DNA of 64,000 bases from contig OX439134.1 in assembly GCA_949318235.1 (NCBI GenBank), positions 29,334,459 through 29,398,458 on the forward strand. The letters are read 5' to 3'. Each line of letters begins with the position of its first letter. Position 1 is the first letter of the stretch. Of this stretch, positions 12,752 to 26,407 are shown piece after piece. A program made the position numbers and the translations under genes. The DNA is from Ecdyonurus torrentis (Eukaryota; Arthropoda; Insecta; Ephemeroptera; Heptageniidae). The notes under the pieces are model-generated. The model was given only the letters and a program-made list of their open reading frames with translations. It searched no databases and was not told the DNA's origin.

Positions 12752-13043
12752 TGCCTCTACATAATACTTTGCTCTTTTTCTCTTGTACTCTTTTGCCGAA
12801 AGATATTAAAATCTCATACATGTGCTATTATTTATTTTTACTATTTAGAAGTTTATTTTGTGTGATGTTTCAATAAGTTCAATAAAAACACAAACAAAAA
12901 AAATGATAGTTTTTATTATTAATATATAGTTTACAACACGAACTATTCACAACACAAATACGTAAAGTTTATTTTAATATGGTAATTCAAACTATATTAT
13001 ATTTACGTGGTAAAATATATTAAAATTGTAGTAAATTGTTTTT

Positions 13044-13085
<42 letters not shown>

Positions 13086-13354
13086 TGATGTGATGTGACA
13101 TAAGTGTAAAACTAAGATATAATGCTATTGGTTGTACGAGCTTTGGAGCTTCGACGTCATAGTGAGCAATGTATAACATTGCTCAGGAGAGAAGAAGCGT
13201 TTTTTTCTTCTTTTTTTCTTTCTTTCTTTCTTTTTTTTTTTTAATTACATAGTTACCTTTTTTATTTACTTTTATTTTTATTTTTCTCGTATACTAGAAA
13301 ACCTAAGTTAATTAAATTTAACAGGTTAACTTGTTAACAGCATCAATATCCATA

Positions 13355-13722
13355 CCGAACTGGTATGGCCGAGTGTTGAAGGTAGCTAATTGTAACTCTG
13401 TACTTCTCACCGAGTATAGGTTCGAGCCACGGTTGGGTGCGTACGTCAAGTGTAAGGAGAGCAGAACACGTTGCATGTTTACATGCATTCCATGATGACG
13501 CACAGCATTCGGGAGGTGTATGATTGATGTGATTGCATCTTCCAGCCTGTCTAGAGTTTCCACGGATTCTCTAGGATATCATGGCGAATGCCGGGCTGTG
13601 TAATTAGGCAGTGGGTAACCCGTGTGTGCTGTTTCCATTGTACCTGTCGATAAGACAATGTCTTGACGGGACTATGAAGTAAGTTTAGCACGATAACACA
13701 ATATGGCAAAAAAAAAAAAAAA
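13355..13722 (+). mobile_element. tRNA-derived SINE
   Basis: A GC-richer stretch with a Pol III box A (TGGCCGAGTG near 13366) and box B (GGTTCGAGCC, 13419-13428) about 54 nt apart, the spacing of a tRNA with a long variable arm (Leu/Ser type). A 290-bp unrelated body follows, ending in A15 at 13708-13722. An 81-aa antisense ORF across it is not a gene. Confidence 0.65.
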
Positions 13723-13858
13723 CTCTCAAAAATATTGCTAAGTATTTTTAGACTGACAAGCTATGACATTTTCCCTTACCATCCCATGTTATTTAATGCT
13801 CACATATGGCGTCGACTTTTATATAAATGCAACGACATTATAATGTAATGCAATAAAA

Positions 13859-13865
<7 letters not shown>

Positions 13866-13945
<80 letters not shown>
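13866..13945. repeat. (CT)n microsatellite
   Basis: Pure CT run of about 80 bp between protease B and GPCR-1. Shorter CT runs occur at 11209-11236, 19269-19288 and 47543-47562. Confidence 0.95.
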
Positions 13946-13950
<5 letters not shown>

Positions 13951-14121
13951 AAAATTTTAGACATGTTTTATAACAATCACTAATTAAATATAAAATTAAT
14001 GTTAATTGTGCAAAAATCAAATATTTTATTAAATCCTTATTTTACTAATACTTAATGATATCACGTTTTAAGAAATTATAATAACTTTTTTTTTTTTTTT
14101 AATGAAATTGCTATAAAAGAT

Positions 14122-17100
14122 TTATAAATCTTGACTTAAATTAGGATTGAGAGATTCTAAAGGTGCCCTGGTAGCAATATTGGAAACTATGATAGAGAAA
14201 TCATTTTTAGGTACATTTCGACCATAGCCGAGGATGTGTCGAAACGCTAGTCGAAATCCTTTGTTTCTGAGAGCACAGATAAATGGATTGGCGATCGATT
14301 TGGCGAAATACAGCACTGTTGTACACTGTCAACAGAGAATAACAATAATTATTAAATGTAACATAAATAACGTCGTAATAAAGAAATATTGCTAAGATGA
14401 GTTTAAAGCCCTTGTCAACTTACTTTTTTATTATATAGAATACTAGATTTATAATTACTATACCTTATTATACATGAATTAGACACCAACACGTTGATTT
14501 TGTATTTATTGTTATTTATTTTCATTTTGACTGTTATATCACGTATCTGACGTCACAATGTACAGATGGGGCCGTGATAGGGGTAAAGAACTTGAGCGAG
14601 GGGTTTAAATTTATCACGTGACCAGAGCGGTGACTGTGATTGGCGGCGGTACATTGTGACGTCAGATACGTGATATAACAGTCAAAAAGAAAATAAATAC
14701 AAAATTAACGTGTTGGTGTCTAATTTATGGATAATAAGGTAGGGTAATTATCAGTCTAGTATTCTAAATAATAAAAAAGTAAGTTGACAAGGGCTTTAAT
14801 ATAATTCCCCTACCCAAAACCAGATCAGAGATTTTTATAATAGGATGCACCCCTTTTTCTCAAACAATGTTCCCCAGATAAACAACAAAATTTTACAGGT
14901 GATCAATGTAATATTGAAGTTAATACGTGTTTAATTTTATTATTATAACTTAATTATATGAAATCTAAGAAAAGGGGTGCTTCCCGTAAAAATAACCTCT
15001 CATGTTGTTTTGGCAATGGCTTATGTTTATCTTTTGTCCGTGTAAAATTTTGTGTGTTTGTGTTACCTTCTTAACGATGCTGAGAGTATGCTGTGTTTCT
15101 GAATCAGAAGACACAAAATATCGGAGCATAACGACAACCAAATAAGGAATCAGAGCGACGATATGTACTCCAAGAATTAGCATCTGAAAATCACATATCA
15201 ATATAGCAATTTTACTTCGTACTGCATCGTCACATTAAAATAATAATCGACTGTACTGTACTGTACTGTACTGTACTGTACTGTACTGTACTGTACTGTA
15301 CTGTACTGTACTGTACTGTACTGTACTGTACTGTACTGTACTGTACTGTACTGTACTGTACTGTACTGTACTGTACTGTACTGTACTGTACTGTACTGTA
15401 CTGTACTGTACTGTACTGTACTGTACTGTACTGTACTGTACTGTACTGTACTGTACTGTACTGTACTGTACTGTACTGTACTGTACTGTACTGTATTACG
15501 CTCTTTACAATGAGGAATTTTTTGTTATTTTTATTTTTAAAAAACATGAAATTGTATTTATCATCTCTCATTTAAATTTATGAAGCTGCTAGTGTGCAAA
15601 AAAAGGGCCACTTTAACTTTGAGTCAAGTCAAGTGTCCCTCACTTTCAGTCTTAATTCTAACAAAGAAACGATGAAAAACAATGACAATTTTTACCATCA
15701 TAATTGTCATATTTGTCTCCCATCTCTTATGAAAAGCATTCGGTGTTTTCTTCTGGTGTAAGAGCGCCTCAACGTAGATTTTCCAGTAGAGAACTGAAGT
15801 CACTGCGATAGTCAGGACCACGTGAGCACATACACCAAAGCCAGCGTAAAACACATTCACGATGTAGTAGAGATCGCACTCCTGGGAACAAGGAAATTTT
15901 TAATTTTAATCTATGTCTAACCATATATTAGAAAAAAATAGCTCGAATGTAAAATTTTAAATATTGAAATGAACGAACGAACGAACGAACGAACGAACGA
16001 ACGAACGAACGAACGAACGAACGAACGAACGAACGAACGAACGAACGAACGAACGAACGAACGAACGAACGAACGAACGAACGAACGAACGAACGAACGA
16101 ACGAACGAACGAACGAACGAACGAACGAACGAACGAACGAACGAACGAACGAACGAACGAACGAACGAACGAACGAACGAACGAACGAACGAACGAACGA
16201 ACGAACGAACGAACGAACGAACATGTATTGAATAAATTATTTGAACCAATCAATCAATATACAATACCTCATCTGAGCTGTTAATAATGTTGTCATCGAA
16301 ATTTGGGATGAATGGCAAGGCACAAATGACAGCCATGTAAAGAGCAGATACCCAAATGCAACATTTGACTCGAGCTTTCGTCACCAGGGTGCTATATCTC
16401 AAGGGTTTCAACACTGCTATGTATCTGTAGCAAAATACAATATAAATAAGGCACTTCATGTTCATGTACAACTCAGCTCAATTTTAACTATTTTTCACGG
16501 ACATAAATAAATATGTAATAATTATTCTAGCTCAATGCAGCAATATTTATTCAGTACATGCATTTATGAGCCATATTGAACAGCAAATATAATACACTAC
16601 AGTAGTTCAGATGTTTAGCATAATTACTCACTATGTTATGTTATTACAAAATAGCAATATTTGTGCTCTACAATATAGCAATTATTTAATGCAACAAAAA
16701 TTATGTAATTTATTTTTTACGTGTTGTTGCCAAAATTATACTACGTAAATAAAAAATCTGAATGTATGTCTAAAAAATACCCTCAGAAAAGACTTTGCAA
16801 ATATTAAAAACAAGATTTTTTTATAAATTTGTGGCAACTTATTGTGCACAATAAGTGCCCATGGGCATACAAAAAAGTTACCGACCGTAACGTCATTTCA
16901 CGACTTTGAAAAAATAATTAAAATACTTAATGGACTCAAAAAATGAAAATTCACATATCATTCGATTCAAGACAATGTCCTTATTTAAAATATGAAATAA
17001 AATTATCATCTAACATTTTTTTGTCCTCCTTATTGCTACCATTTTATTATTATTTAAAGCAATAGACCACATAAAACAACATGAGCTTTTTAATGAAGAA

Positions 17101-17798
17101 ACAAAAAATGGGATCTTCAAAACTGATGACAATTTTTACCAGAATGTTAATGTAGCCCTACGAGAGAGCGTGAAAAAAAAATGTAAAGTATGCAATTTAC
17201 ATGAATATTCATATTTATGACGTCAGAAACATGCAAAAATTAGTATGAAAATGTTGTGCGGGTTGCATAAATTGAAAATTTCTTATCACTGCTACGGAGC
17301 TACAGTTGGGTTTTGAGACAAACTAATGTTATTTATGTAAATCCCATCAAGTGTTTTGTGGCTTATGTTTTCTATTCCTTTAAATATTACTATTATTACA
17401 GGTTAACAAAAATGTTTAAAAAATACTCACCTATCTATCGCAAGTCCAATCATTAATAACAAAGACCATAAAGTTGAAAACATAGTAAAAAAATATCTAA
17501 CCTTACATTCAATTTCTTTACAAGCATAAGGTACATCAAAATAAAATGACACATAATAAGGTATTGTTAAAGCAGTAAGTATATCGGAGAAAGCAATTGC
17601 GACAACAAATAAATTAGTAGCTGTTCTTAAATGTCGAAATTTTCTTATAGTAAATATAATTAAAGAATTGCCACAAATTGCAATTAAAGCTATAATACTA
17701 TCTAGTACAGTTAAACTAATTGAAAATGCTAAATTTGAATGTTGAACACTACAGTCAGTTAAATTATTATTTTTAACAACAATATACATGTTTTCCAT
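14122..17798 (-). CDS. Class A (rhodopsin-type) GPCR-1, adenosine-receptor-like scaffold
   Basis: Five exons: 17431-17798, 16268-16424, 15696-15881, 15067-15183 and 14122-14325. They total 1032 bp and 343 aa. Sequons are at N12 and N171. Landmarks: TM1 with N44 (GN), TM2 with D72 (SD), C98 before TM3, DRY at 122-124, W147 in TM4, ECL2 C177, a TM6 proline at P250, and TM7 N289-P290 (NPFIC instead of NPxxY), then helix 8 (NKGFRLAF). The stretch AIDRYIAVLKPLRY resembles vertebrate adenosine receptors. However, TM6 lacks the CWxP tryptophan (6.48 is Leu) and the Asn at 6.55 that binds adenosine, so the ligand is unknown. An intron splits the Arg codon of DRY. A lysine sits at 7.45, next to the usual sodium site. 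It is a plasma-membrane receptor in tandem with GPCR-2. Confidence 0.88.
14403..14799. mobile_element. TTAA-2 MITE copy b
   Basis: 397 bp, TTAA ends, same arms, two TGACGTCA sites. It lies in the last intron of GPCR-1. Confidence 0.87.
15249..15494. repeat. (CTGTA)n pentanucleotide repeat
   Basis: About 49 uninterrupted copies in intron 3 of GPCR-1. It reads open as (YSTVQ)n on the minus strand but is not coding. Confidence 0.95.
15969..16222. repeat. (GAAC)n microsatellite
   Basis: About 63 copies in intron 2 of GPCR-1. Open in several frames (NERT/FVRS), which is an artefact. Confidence 0.95.
16497..16750. mobile_element. MITE-12 copy b
   Basis: Clustered GCATAAT/ATTATGC words between TAATAATTAT and ATTATACTACG. 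It lies in intron 1 of GPCR-1. Confidence 0.55.
16871..17034. mobile_element. MITE-5 copy c (right half)
   Basis: Only the half from GTTACCGACCGTAACGTCAT to the GTCCTCCTTATT end is present. Confidence 0.65.
17054..17382. mobile_element. TTAA-3 MITE copy b
   Basis: 329 bp, TTAA ends, one TGACGTCA (17218). It lies in intron 1 of GPCR-1. Confidence 0.8.
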
Positions 17799-18102
17799 TG
17801 TAAGTACTATTTTATACTAAAGAAACAAAATTTTGGTTTGTTAAATTTAATAAATTTTATGTTGCTATGGTCATTATTAGATAACAAATTTTAATAATAT
17901 AGTTTTATTAGTGTGATTTATTTGGATTAATTTTAAGTAAGTTTTCTAGTATATAGATTAATGGGATTATGGGTACAGCATATGGTATTGGATATAACTG
18001 TGGATTTGTGGATGACGTATATTGAAAATATGGGGATTTGTTATACTTTAATATTGGATTTTGTTTACGTAGGTTCGTTAATTAAATAATATAGGGGATC
18101 CT

Positions 18103-18205
<103 letters not shown>

Positions 18206-18267
18206 TAAAAATGTATAATAAAACTTTAGTAACATAAATTATTTTGTATGGTCAATAATTAGAATTA

Positions 18268-18455
18268 TTAAAGGCGTAGAACACTTTGAACAAAAAAAGG
18301 TTGTGCAATATCCTAACAAACCTGAAAATTTACGTTGATTTGGCCAAAGTCATTGATTTCTAATTTATTCGGCCAAATCAATGACTTCGGCCAAATCAAC
18401 GTTGAATGTCAGGTTTGTTAAGATTTTTTTTATTCAAGGTTTTCTACGCCTTTAA
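18268..18455. mobile_element. TTAA-1 MITE copy c, centre deleted
   Basis: 188 bp with TTAA ends and the standard arms, but the GC-rich centre with the TGACGTCA sites is gone. Confidence 0.8.
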
Positions 18456-19465
18456 GCAATTTTTCCTTTCGCATGGCTCGCCTATATGTTAATAAGTTTT
18501 TTTTTTGAGAAAACTGTCACACTAAATCTGCAAAATTCACATGAAGCATGTGAAAGAATCTAAGAAAAGCACAGCATTTTCTATTATAATAGCTTTATAA
18601 AATGCTAAACTAATTTTTGTATTCCTTTATTTTATTTCATAACGTAAGAATTCAAGAAAAACGCAGCATTTTCTATTATAGCTTTAAAAAATTACAAAAC
18701 AAATTTTATGTATGTATTTTTTTTTCATTTCAAATAATATAAGAAAAATGGAGCATTATTTATTAGAATAGCTTTAATAAATGCTAAATAAATTTACTTT
18801 GTGGTAAATCATTTTATTATTATTATTAGTATTTAATTTTGCAAGTAGGTGAACATAATCATTATAGTATAGTTAACCAATCAAAAATTTGCTTTAAATA
18901 TTTAGGTACTCTTGTAACAAAACAACTTATGTTTAATTAACCTGGCAATACAGAAATCACAATCATATTTTTCAGCAAGGATTTTTTTAAGTAAAAAAAG
19001 TTATCTATTGAAAATTAATAAAAAATCTTGTTTTTAATATGCAAATTCATAATATTCAAATTTCTATGATAAAATACCCTAAACTTGTATAAATTAATAG
19101 TTATAGTTAATAGGTATAGGTTTATAGGTTATTAATCTCAATTCGAGATTTGAATTATACGAGAAAAATTTAGTTGCATTAAATTTATTTACATTATTTA
19201 TTATTTATTTATTTTTTACATTAATTAATTATATTACATTGATTGTTACCATGTAAAGTTTCATTCATTCTCTCTCTCTCTCTCTCTCTACATTTGTTAT
19301 GCAGTACACGTTCAGCAATATTTATTACAATGGTCAATTTTTCAAAAATTCGATATTATGCTAATTTCAGTTCTAAAAATTTCTAAGGTGGTACAGCTTG
19401 ATAATTTTGACAATAATAATGACAAGTTTTTAGGTAAATTATAACTTCAGTAAATTTATGTATCC

Positions 19466-19610
<145 letters not shown>

Positions 19611-19703
19611 GTAGTCATACACATGTATGATAAATTAACAACTTATTTATTTTACAAAATACATATAAAAATATTATAGATACAGTTTTTGTTATAATAC
19701 ACA

Positions 19704-20307
19704 ATAATAGACGTTGCAAAAGTAGGTTTAGTGATAAAATAAACAATCTCACAGCCCAACAATACTAACAAAGTGCCAGCAGACGACTTGGTGTTCCTGT
19801 CTACATTTAACATGCTTTCTTATGGGGCAATGAAGCATTCATAACTCAAGTTAGAATTATTTTTCAGAGCTGAAATTTTTACTGTAGCTTACTGAGCCTA
19901 CAAGCTTTTGTTTTCCTGGAATTCAAGTGATTTGGTTAAAAATTATTTTTTCATCCAATTGACTTCAAATCCAGGAAAACAAAAGCTTTAAGGCTCAGTA
20001 AATTACATGTTTTACTACTCATATACTGACTGAAAACAAACAGCTTAAACGCAGCTTAAAATGAAATGATTGAATTAAAATAGTGAAAATTGAAATGTCA
20101 AATATTTATATTCAGGCAAAATTACAGTAAAAATTTCAGCTCTGAAAAATAATTCTAACTTAAGTTATAGCTGCTGCATTCCACCATAAGAAAGCATGTT
20201 AAATTGAGAAAGGAACACCAAATCGTCTGCTAGCTTTTTGTTAGTATTGTTGGGCTGTGAGTTTGTTTATTTTATCACTAAAACTACTTTTGCCAGTCTT
20301 CTATTAT
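19704..20307. mobile_element. MITE-7 copy a (long foldback)
   Basis: About 600 bp. The arms are inverted repeats with GACGTTGCAAAAGTAGG, CAGCCCAACAATACTAAC and AACATGCTTTCTTATGGGG. No ORF. Confidence 0.8.
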
Positions 20308-20560
20308 CGCATATGTACCCAAAACTTTAAAATTTGAATAAACCTAACCAATTAACTAAACGTTTATCTTTTGATTTGAAAAGTTTTCTATTAGGAGATA
20401 GGGGATGTATGTCAGAGAGAAACTTTGTAGTTCAATTATTTATTTATATTATTTTGTAAGAAAAAGTTTGTAGTATTATTTTGTTCTTTCTATTTCTGTT
20501 TTTTAACATTATCTTATTTATAATAATTTAGATTTTTGTATAAAAAAAAGTTAATTTTCT

Positions 20561-21687
20561 TCAAAATCCAGTTTCATCAATAGGTCTAGGTGGAGCATTT
20601 GTTGGATAAAAAGAGAAGTCATCAATTTTTGGAGTGTTCACTTTGCATCCTAGTATCTTGCGAAATGCGTGACGAAAGTCCTTGTTTCTCATTGCGCAGA
20701 CAAACGGGCTGACAATTGACTTGGAGAAATGTAACGTGATAGTGAACTGAAAGTAAAATAAGATTTTATTACGTTCCATGTCTTTACAGATTACAATAAG
20801 TCAAGTAAAAACACATACATACAACAAAATATAATAAATTTTACAGCAAATTATGTCCTATTTGAGGGAGTAGGGGACCGACGTCGGCCATTAGACTCAA
20901 ACTTTTCTCGTCAAAAAAATCTAAAATTTGGCACAGTGATACTTCAGCCTGAGACAATTTCAAATATATAAAAAATTTGGGGTGTCACCGTGCAAATTAA
21001 TTTTATATGATTTTTTGAAAATTTAAGTCTATAAGTCCCAATGTTAATTCCAATAATTTTTTTTTTCTTTTTTTCGGGACGGTCAAACATATTAAAATTT
21101 TTATCACGGCTAGGTGTGACCCGGCTCAACTACAAAATGACACCAAATTTAGACCCTAAACACTTCTAGTTATGGAGACATAAGGTCGGTACCCTACTCA
21201 CTTAATGTATTCTCACAAAATAAATAACGTTATCTATGTATATAATGCAGTGTATAATTACTATGACATAAGCATAACTGGTGCAGTGGTACTATGTTGG
21301 AATTACTTAAATTGTATTTATGCTGTGCGCGTAACATGGTTACTAAACAAAATATATTGAGCTTCCATTTATTACGTAATTTACTTTTCTTCTTGTCCGT
21401 TTCTTTGCATGCTAAGAAGCATGCTAATAATAAAATAGCTGTACCACCTTTTTGACTGAACTGAGGATTTCCTGCCAATTTTTATCTTCAACTTGCATCA
21501 TCACTATCACGACCACCACGTAGGGGAGGAGGGACACCAGGTGGATACCTAGGATCAAAACCTGCAAATAATAAATTATATTTTTCTTATGCGTATAAAT
21601 TATTTTTAACACATTAAAAGCTTTTATTTACTAACATATTTAGTATCTGATTGATTGATTGATTGATTGATCGATTGATTGATTGAT

Positions 21688-21732
<45 letters not shown>

Positions 21733-21733
21733 C

Positions 21734-21803
<70 letters not shown>

Positions 21804-23485
21804 CGATTGATTGATTGATTGATTGATCAATGGATCAATCGATAAACTCACCATCATAACAGTCATATTAGTCTCCCATTTCTTATGAAAAGCATTCGGC
21901 ATTTTTTTCTGGTGTGAAAGTGCAGCCTGGTAGATTCTCCAGTATAAGAATGACGTCACAACAATGGTGAGCACCACGTGACCACACACAACGACATAAG
22001 AGTAAACTTCACTCACCACGTACACCAAATCACACTCCTGTCAAATCAAATATATTGAGTATTAGTTAATTATATAGAGAGCATGAAAGCACTTAAATTA
22101 TTAACATTATTACACATATTAAAAAGAAAAAAACCTAGTAATTATGCTAGCTCCTAGCTCAATGCAGCATTATTTATGCTGTTTATGCATCACAATATAA
22201 TTTATACTATATTTGTATATAGCGATTATACTAGATATCTGACATAGCATAATAGTTAAGATGTTCAGCATCATTACTCATATTATTACAAAATATCAAT
22301 ATTTGTGCTCTACATTATAGCAATTGTGCAATGCAGCATAAATTACGTAATTTACTTATTCTGTGTAGCAACATAATTTATGCTAAACTACATGATAAAT
22401 ATAATGCTGCACACTGTATTTTTTCATACATGTATATAAACATAGCACAAATGGTTACATAAATTACTTCCAAAGAATATTGCTCATGAGGAAGCATTGT
22501 TTATATATTGATAAAAAGAAGGGAAAAAAAATAAAAAAACGAGAAAAACGAGAAAAATGTAAAGAAGGAAAAGGGCAGCTAGCCTAAGTAAACAACATTT
22601 TTTACTCCCATGATATTTCAAATTCAAATTTCATTTTGCATCTGTTGCCATAGTATTTTCTATCGGTTTAACGCGCGGGAAAACGTGGGGGAAGTTAAGG
22701 GTCCCCTAACTTAACAATACGCTTATGTTTTTGTTTGTTTGTTTGTTTGTTTGTTTGTTTGTTTGTTTGTTGTTTTTTCTATTTTTGAAAAAACTACTCT
22801 ATAACAATTCCGGAAAAATTTAAATGAGAAATACTGCACATACTTTTACGTGCACGTAAAAGTATGTGCAACATTATTTGAAACACATGTGTTTCAAGAC
22901 ATTGAAATTTGTATACCGATAACCTCCATTGTTATAACTGTATCATTGTATCACATTAAAGCATTACAATATTTATATAGATATTTAATAGATATATATA
23001 GTTATTCAATATTAGCTATGCTACAGTATATTATAAATAGCATAAAAATTGTAATAATTACTTAAGCAATTCTAATCGAGTAATATTTAAGCTATATAAC
23101 TTTAGGGTTGGACTGGTCAATAGATTTAGATTTATGGTGTGTGTGTAAAAAAAAAAAAAAAAAAAAAAGTTCAATAAACACGTTTGATTAAACATTTCTC
23201 TTCATGAATAATCAGTATAGTTGTCAAATAGTTTAGTTAAAAAGTTTAGAACAAAAATAAACATATAGCTTGTTTAGCATTCTTTAGGTTAAAGACGTCA
23301 ATTTTTTTTAGAACATTACATTAGCTTCGATTCATATTCAATGGGTGTTAGCAGCATATGTGTTTTTTTTTCAAGTTCAGAATATCTTTATTAGGTTTGA
23401 AATTTTGGAATTCAATGCAGTAGTTTTCTCAAAATAAATCAATAAATAACTTATGTTATCAGAGTTTGTTTATTTTAAAGGCATT

Positions 23486-23561
<76 letters not shown>

Positions 23562-24825
23562 TTGTAAGTTATACTTCACTTATAGACGAAATGTCAAATG
23601 AATTTTGGTGTCCTTTTTTTAACATTCATAAAAGAAGAAATGGTGCAGTGTACCTCGAACTCCCCTAGACAATTATTTTTTATCACCTTTTGGTTACACA
23701 CGTTTAATGTGTTTGCATATTGTACCTAATAAAGAACTATTTTATTATTATTAAGTTGACAGCTAAATTTATGTTAGTACGTGTATAACCTTTTTTAGCA
23801 TCTACAAGAAAAAAAAAGTACAACACTATGAACGAAAAATAATAATTATAAATTGAATATGCAATCTTTATTCCGTTTAATAGAGGTGCAATTAGCGCAA
23901 CACCTTTGAATCAAAACACTACTTACAGCAAATAAAGTTTAAAAATAAATGAAAATTATTTTTTAGTATAAGTTTATACATTAAAAGTATTTTACATTTA
24001 GAAGAAATATTGATTGGCATTTCTGAATATGAATATGTATGAATAATTATACGCATATTTCATAATCTTTTATATTTATAACAAAAAAGGAAATAAGAGA
24101 GAAAACAGCAAAATAATATAAATTGAAAAGCCACCTTAAATCTAAATAACTATCATGGGAAAAATTTTTTAATGCTATTTCAATAACTTCTTGTTATTTC
24201 AAAACAATAGAAGTTATGGGTGATTAAAAATACTTAAAATGTTCTATTATTTTAAAACTTGTTACATGTAGTATGTATCATTCAAACATTTTCGAACTGG
24301 GTTCGTTGTTTCAAAAAACGCTAAAAAAAAAAACATAGCCCCGTAATTGTTAAAAGAATAGGAATTTCAGGGATATACTTTTCTTCCGCATCTCATCGAT
24401 AACCTCTATTGCACTGAAATAATAATTACTGAACAGCATTAGAAATATACAATATAGTAAGATAGTATAAATATTTATGGAATTCCAAAATAAAAACATT
24501 TACTCAATAATTGCAGCACAAATTACGTTTTTTGTTCTATCCACTCTCATAAATATACTAAAAATATAATTTATAACAATGGAAGACTTGCAAATGTTTT
24601 TTAAGTGAGAAAATAAATAAACTTACTTAAATTTAGAGGCCAACAATACAACAAAGTGCTAGCAGACGTGTTCCTGTCTAAATTTAACATGTTTTCTTAT
24701 GGGAAAATGAAGCAGCTTTAACTCGAGCTAAGCTGAAATATTTACTGTAGCTTACTGAGCCTACTATTGTTTTTCTGGATGTTATTCTCTTTTTTTAATC
24801 CAATCGACTTGAAATCCAAGAAAAG

Positions 24826-24857
<32 letters not shown>

Positions 24858-26407
24858 TTAGGGCTCAATGAACTATGCAGTAAAATTTTCAGCTCCGAGA
24901 AATAGTCCTAACTCAAGTAATCTGCTTCTTTGCCCCATAAGAAAGCATGTAAAATCAAGACCGGAACACAAAGTCGTCTGCTAGCAATTTGTTAGTATTA
25001 ATGGTCTATCACTTTTTTTTAATTATTTATATATATATATATATTATATATATATATATCAGACCCCCAGTCTTGTATTAAGCAACAATAGAACATGCAA
25101 TATATACACGAGTATAAAAAACAAATACGCAATAATTATCCTAGCTCATTTTCAACACAATATGATCAATACAGCTAGTATACTCTACAGGCTATATATT
25201 ATAATATAATAATTAATAACAATTTTATTGAACATAAATATTATGTTGTGCAGCATAATTATATAAACTGATCTAATTTAGCATCATTTATGCTATAATG
25301 ACATAAATGTAGCATAAATAATACTAAATTAGAACAAAAATATATATATATATTAATTATACTGCATGTACAACGTAATATTTATGCTATTGTAACATAA
25401 TAATAACTGCTACACTCAAAAAAAGGGTGCACTACTTCAGTTACGAATCGCGAATAGCTATTTTAATTTAAAATAGCTTAAATTAAGTAAAAACAACTTA
25501 AAATAGCTATTGTTAATAATGTACTAAAATGCATCATTTTAGCTGCTCATTATAACTCAAAAGTGTTTATCTCAAATAAGTTAGGATTCGTAACTGAACA
25601 CGGAAATAATAAATTACGTAATTTATGCTGTATTTATATCATTATAGCATAAATAATGCTAAATTAAAAAAATATAAATAATTATACTGCACAACATAAT
25701 ATTTATGCTTTGTAGCATAGTTATTATGCAGTATAGCATAAATTATGTTGTATTGCTGAATATGACCTAGAAAAATTATTACGTATTTATTTTTGCACTT
25801 TTTTTTTATTAATTTTTTTTTTTAGATAAATATAGCATTTTTACCGTATTAAACAAATTATGCTGAAAAATGGGCTAGCATAATTATTATACGTGTTTTA
25901 TTTTGATCCATGTACAGTAAATCTTACCTTTTCAGCCTCATCAATCCAACAATCATTTGCAAAAGGTATTGCACATAGTACACCCATATAAACTCCAGTA
26001 CCACAAATAAAAATTAAAACTTTTTTCCTAGTCACAATACTATTATAACGTAATGGCATTAAAACTGCAATATATCTATCAGTTGCTAAACCAATCATTA
26101 ATAATAATGAATAAAATGAACAAAACATACCAATTAAATATCTAAATTTACATGGTACCACATCACATCTATATGGTACATTATTATAATAAAATGAAAT
26201 ATAATATGGTGCAAATATACCTAAAATAATATCACTTAAAGATATAGCAAGCACAAAATTATTAGTTGGTGTTCTTAATTTTTTAAATTTATAAACTGCA
26301 TATATTATCAAAACATTGCCACTAATTGCAAGTAATGCTATTATTATATCTAATATTGTTAAAATAATTGCAATTTCTAGCTCTGTTTTTCTACAATTCA
26401 TAGACAT
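20561..26407 (-). CDS. Class A GPCR-2, tandem paralog of GPCR-1
   Basis: Four exons: 25928-26407, 21852-22037, 21448-21561 and 20561-20746. They total 966 bp and 321 aa, all junctions phase 0. The start is placed at MSMNC (26407), which lines up with the short N-terminus of GPCR-1. An in-frame ATG at 26488 would add a lysine-rich leader that comes from an A/G-rich tract. Landmarks: N31 (TM1), D59 (TM2), C-x4-C before TM3 (C81, C86, also in GPCR-1), DRY 110-112, ECL2 Cys in ECDL, TM6 Pro without the CWxP Trp. TM7 reads SPFVC (N7.49 is Ser) and the TM4 Trp is Cys. It has no intron in the DRY codon, unlike GPCR-1. The TM5 and TM6 exons match GPCR-1 in length or nearly so (186 and 114 bp against 186 and 117). 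Ligand unknown; it may have altered signalling. Confidence 0.85.
20862..21205. mobile_element. TTAA-4 MITE copy b
   Basis: 344 bp, clearly alignable to copy a. The left TTAA has decayed to TTGA; the right TTAA is intact. It lies in the last intron of GPCR-2. Confidence 0.78.
21648..21834. repeat. (GATT)n microsatellite with ATCG variants
   Basis: Ends about 17 bp from the 5' splice site of the TM5 exon of GPCR-2, so expansion could affect splicing. Confidence 0.93.
22135..22440. mobile_element. MITE-12 copy c
   Basis: AGTAATTATGCTAGCTC start and clustered ATTATGCT words. It lies in intron 1 of GPCR-2. Confidence 0.55.
22668..22835. repeat. MITE-10 copy b with (GTTT)n
   Basis: GCGCGGG..AAGGGTCCCCTAA, TTAACAATACGCTTATG, then (GTTT)n at 22731-22770 and GAAAAAACTACTCTA. 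Confidence 0.55.
23490..23556. repeat. (TC)n microsatellite
   Basis: Pure TC run in intron 1 of GPCR-2. Confidence 0.95.
24606..25012. mobile_element. MITE-7 copy b (degraded)
   Basis: Same arm blocks (CCAACAATAC, GCTAGCAGACG, AACATG..TTCTTATGGG), with an A-run in the middle. It lies in intron 1 of GPCR-2. Confidence 0.7.
25125..25915. mobile_element. MITE-12 copy d, with nested element
   Basis: AATACGCAATAATTAT left tip and CATAATTATTATACGTG right tip. An unrelated inverted repeat (25433-25602, TTCAGTTACGAATCGCG / GATTCGTAACTGAA) sits inside. Confidence 0.55.

Noticed and set aside
13318..13563. 81-aa minus-strand ORF
   Set aside because: It runs antisense through the tRNA-derived SINE, with no domain.
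15230..16253. ORFs of about 90-110 aa made of YSTVQ, FVRS or NERT repeats
   Set aside because: They are translations of pure microsatellites inside GPCR-1 introns and stay open in several frames.
14122..17798. Naming GPCR-1 an adenosine receptor
   Set aside because: The DRY region is similar, but the key TM6 residues for adenosine binding are absent, so only the scaffold is claimed.
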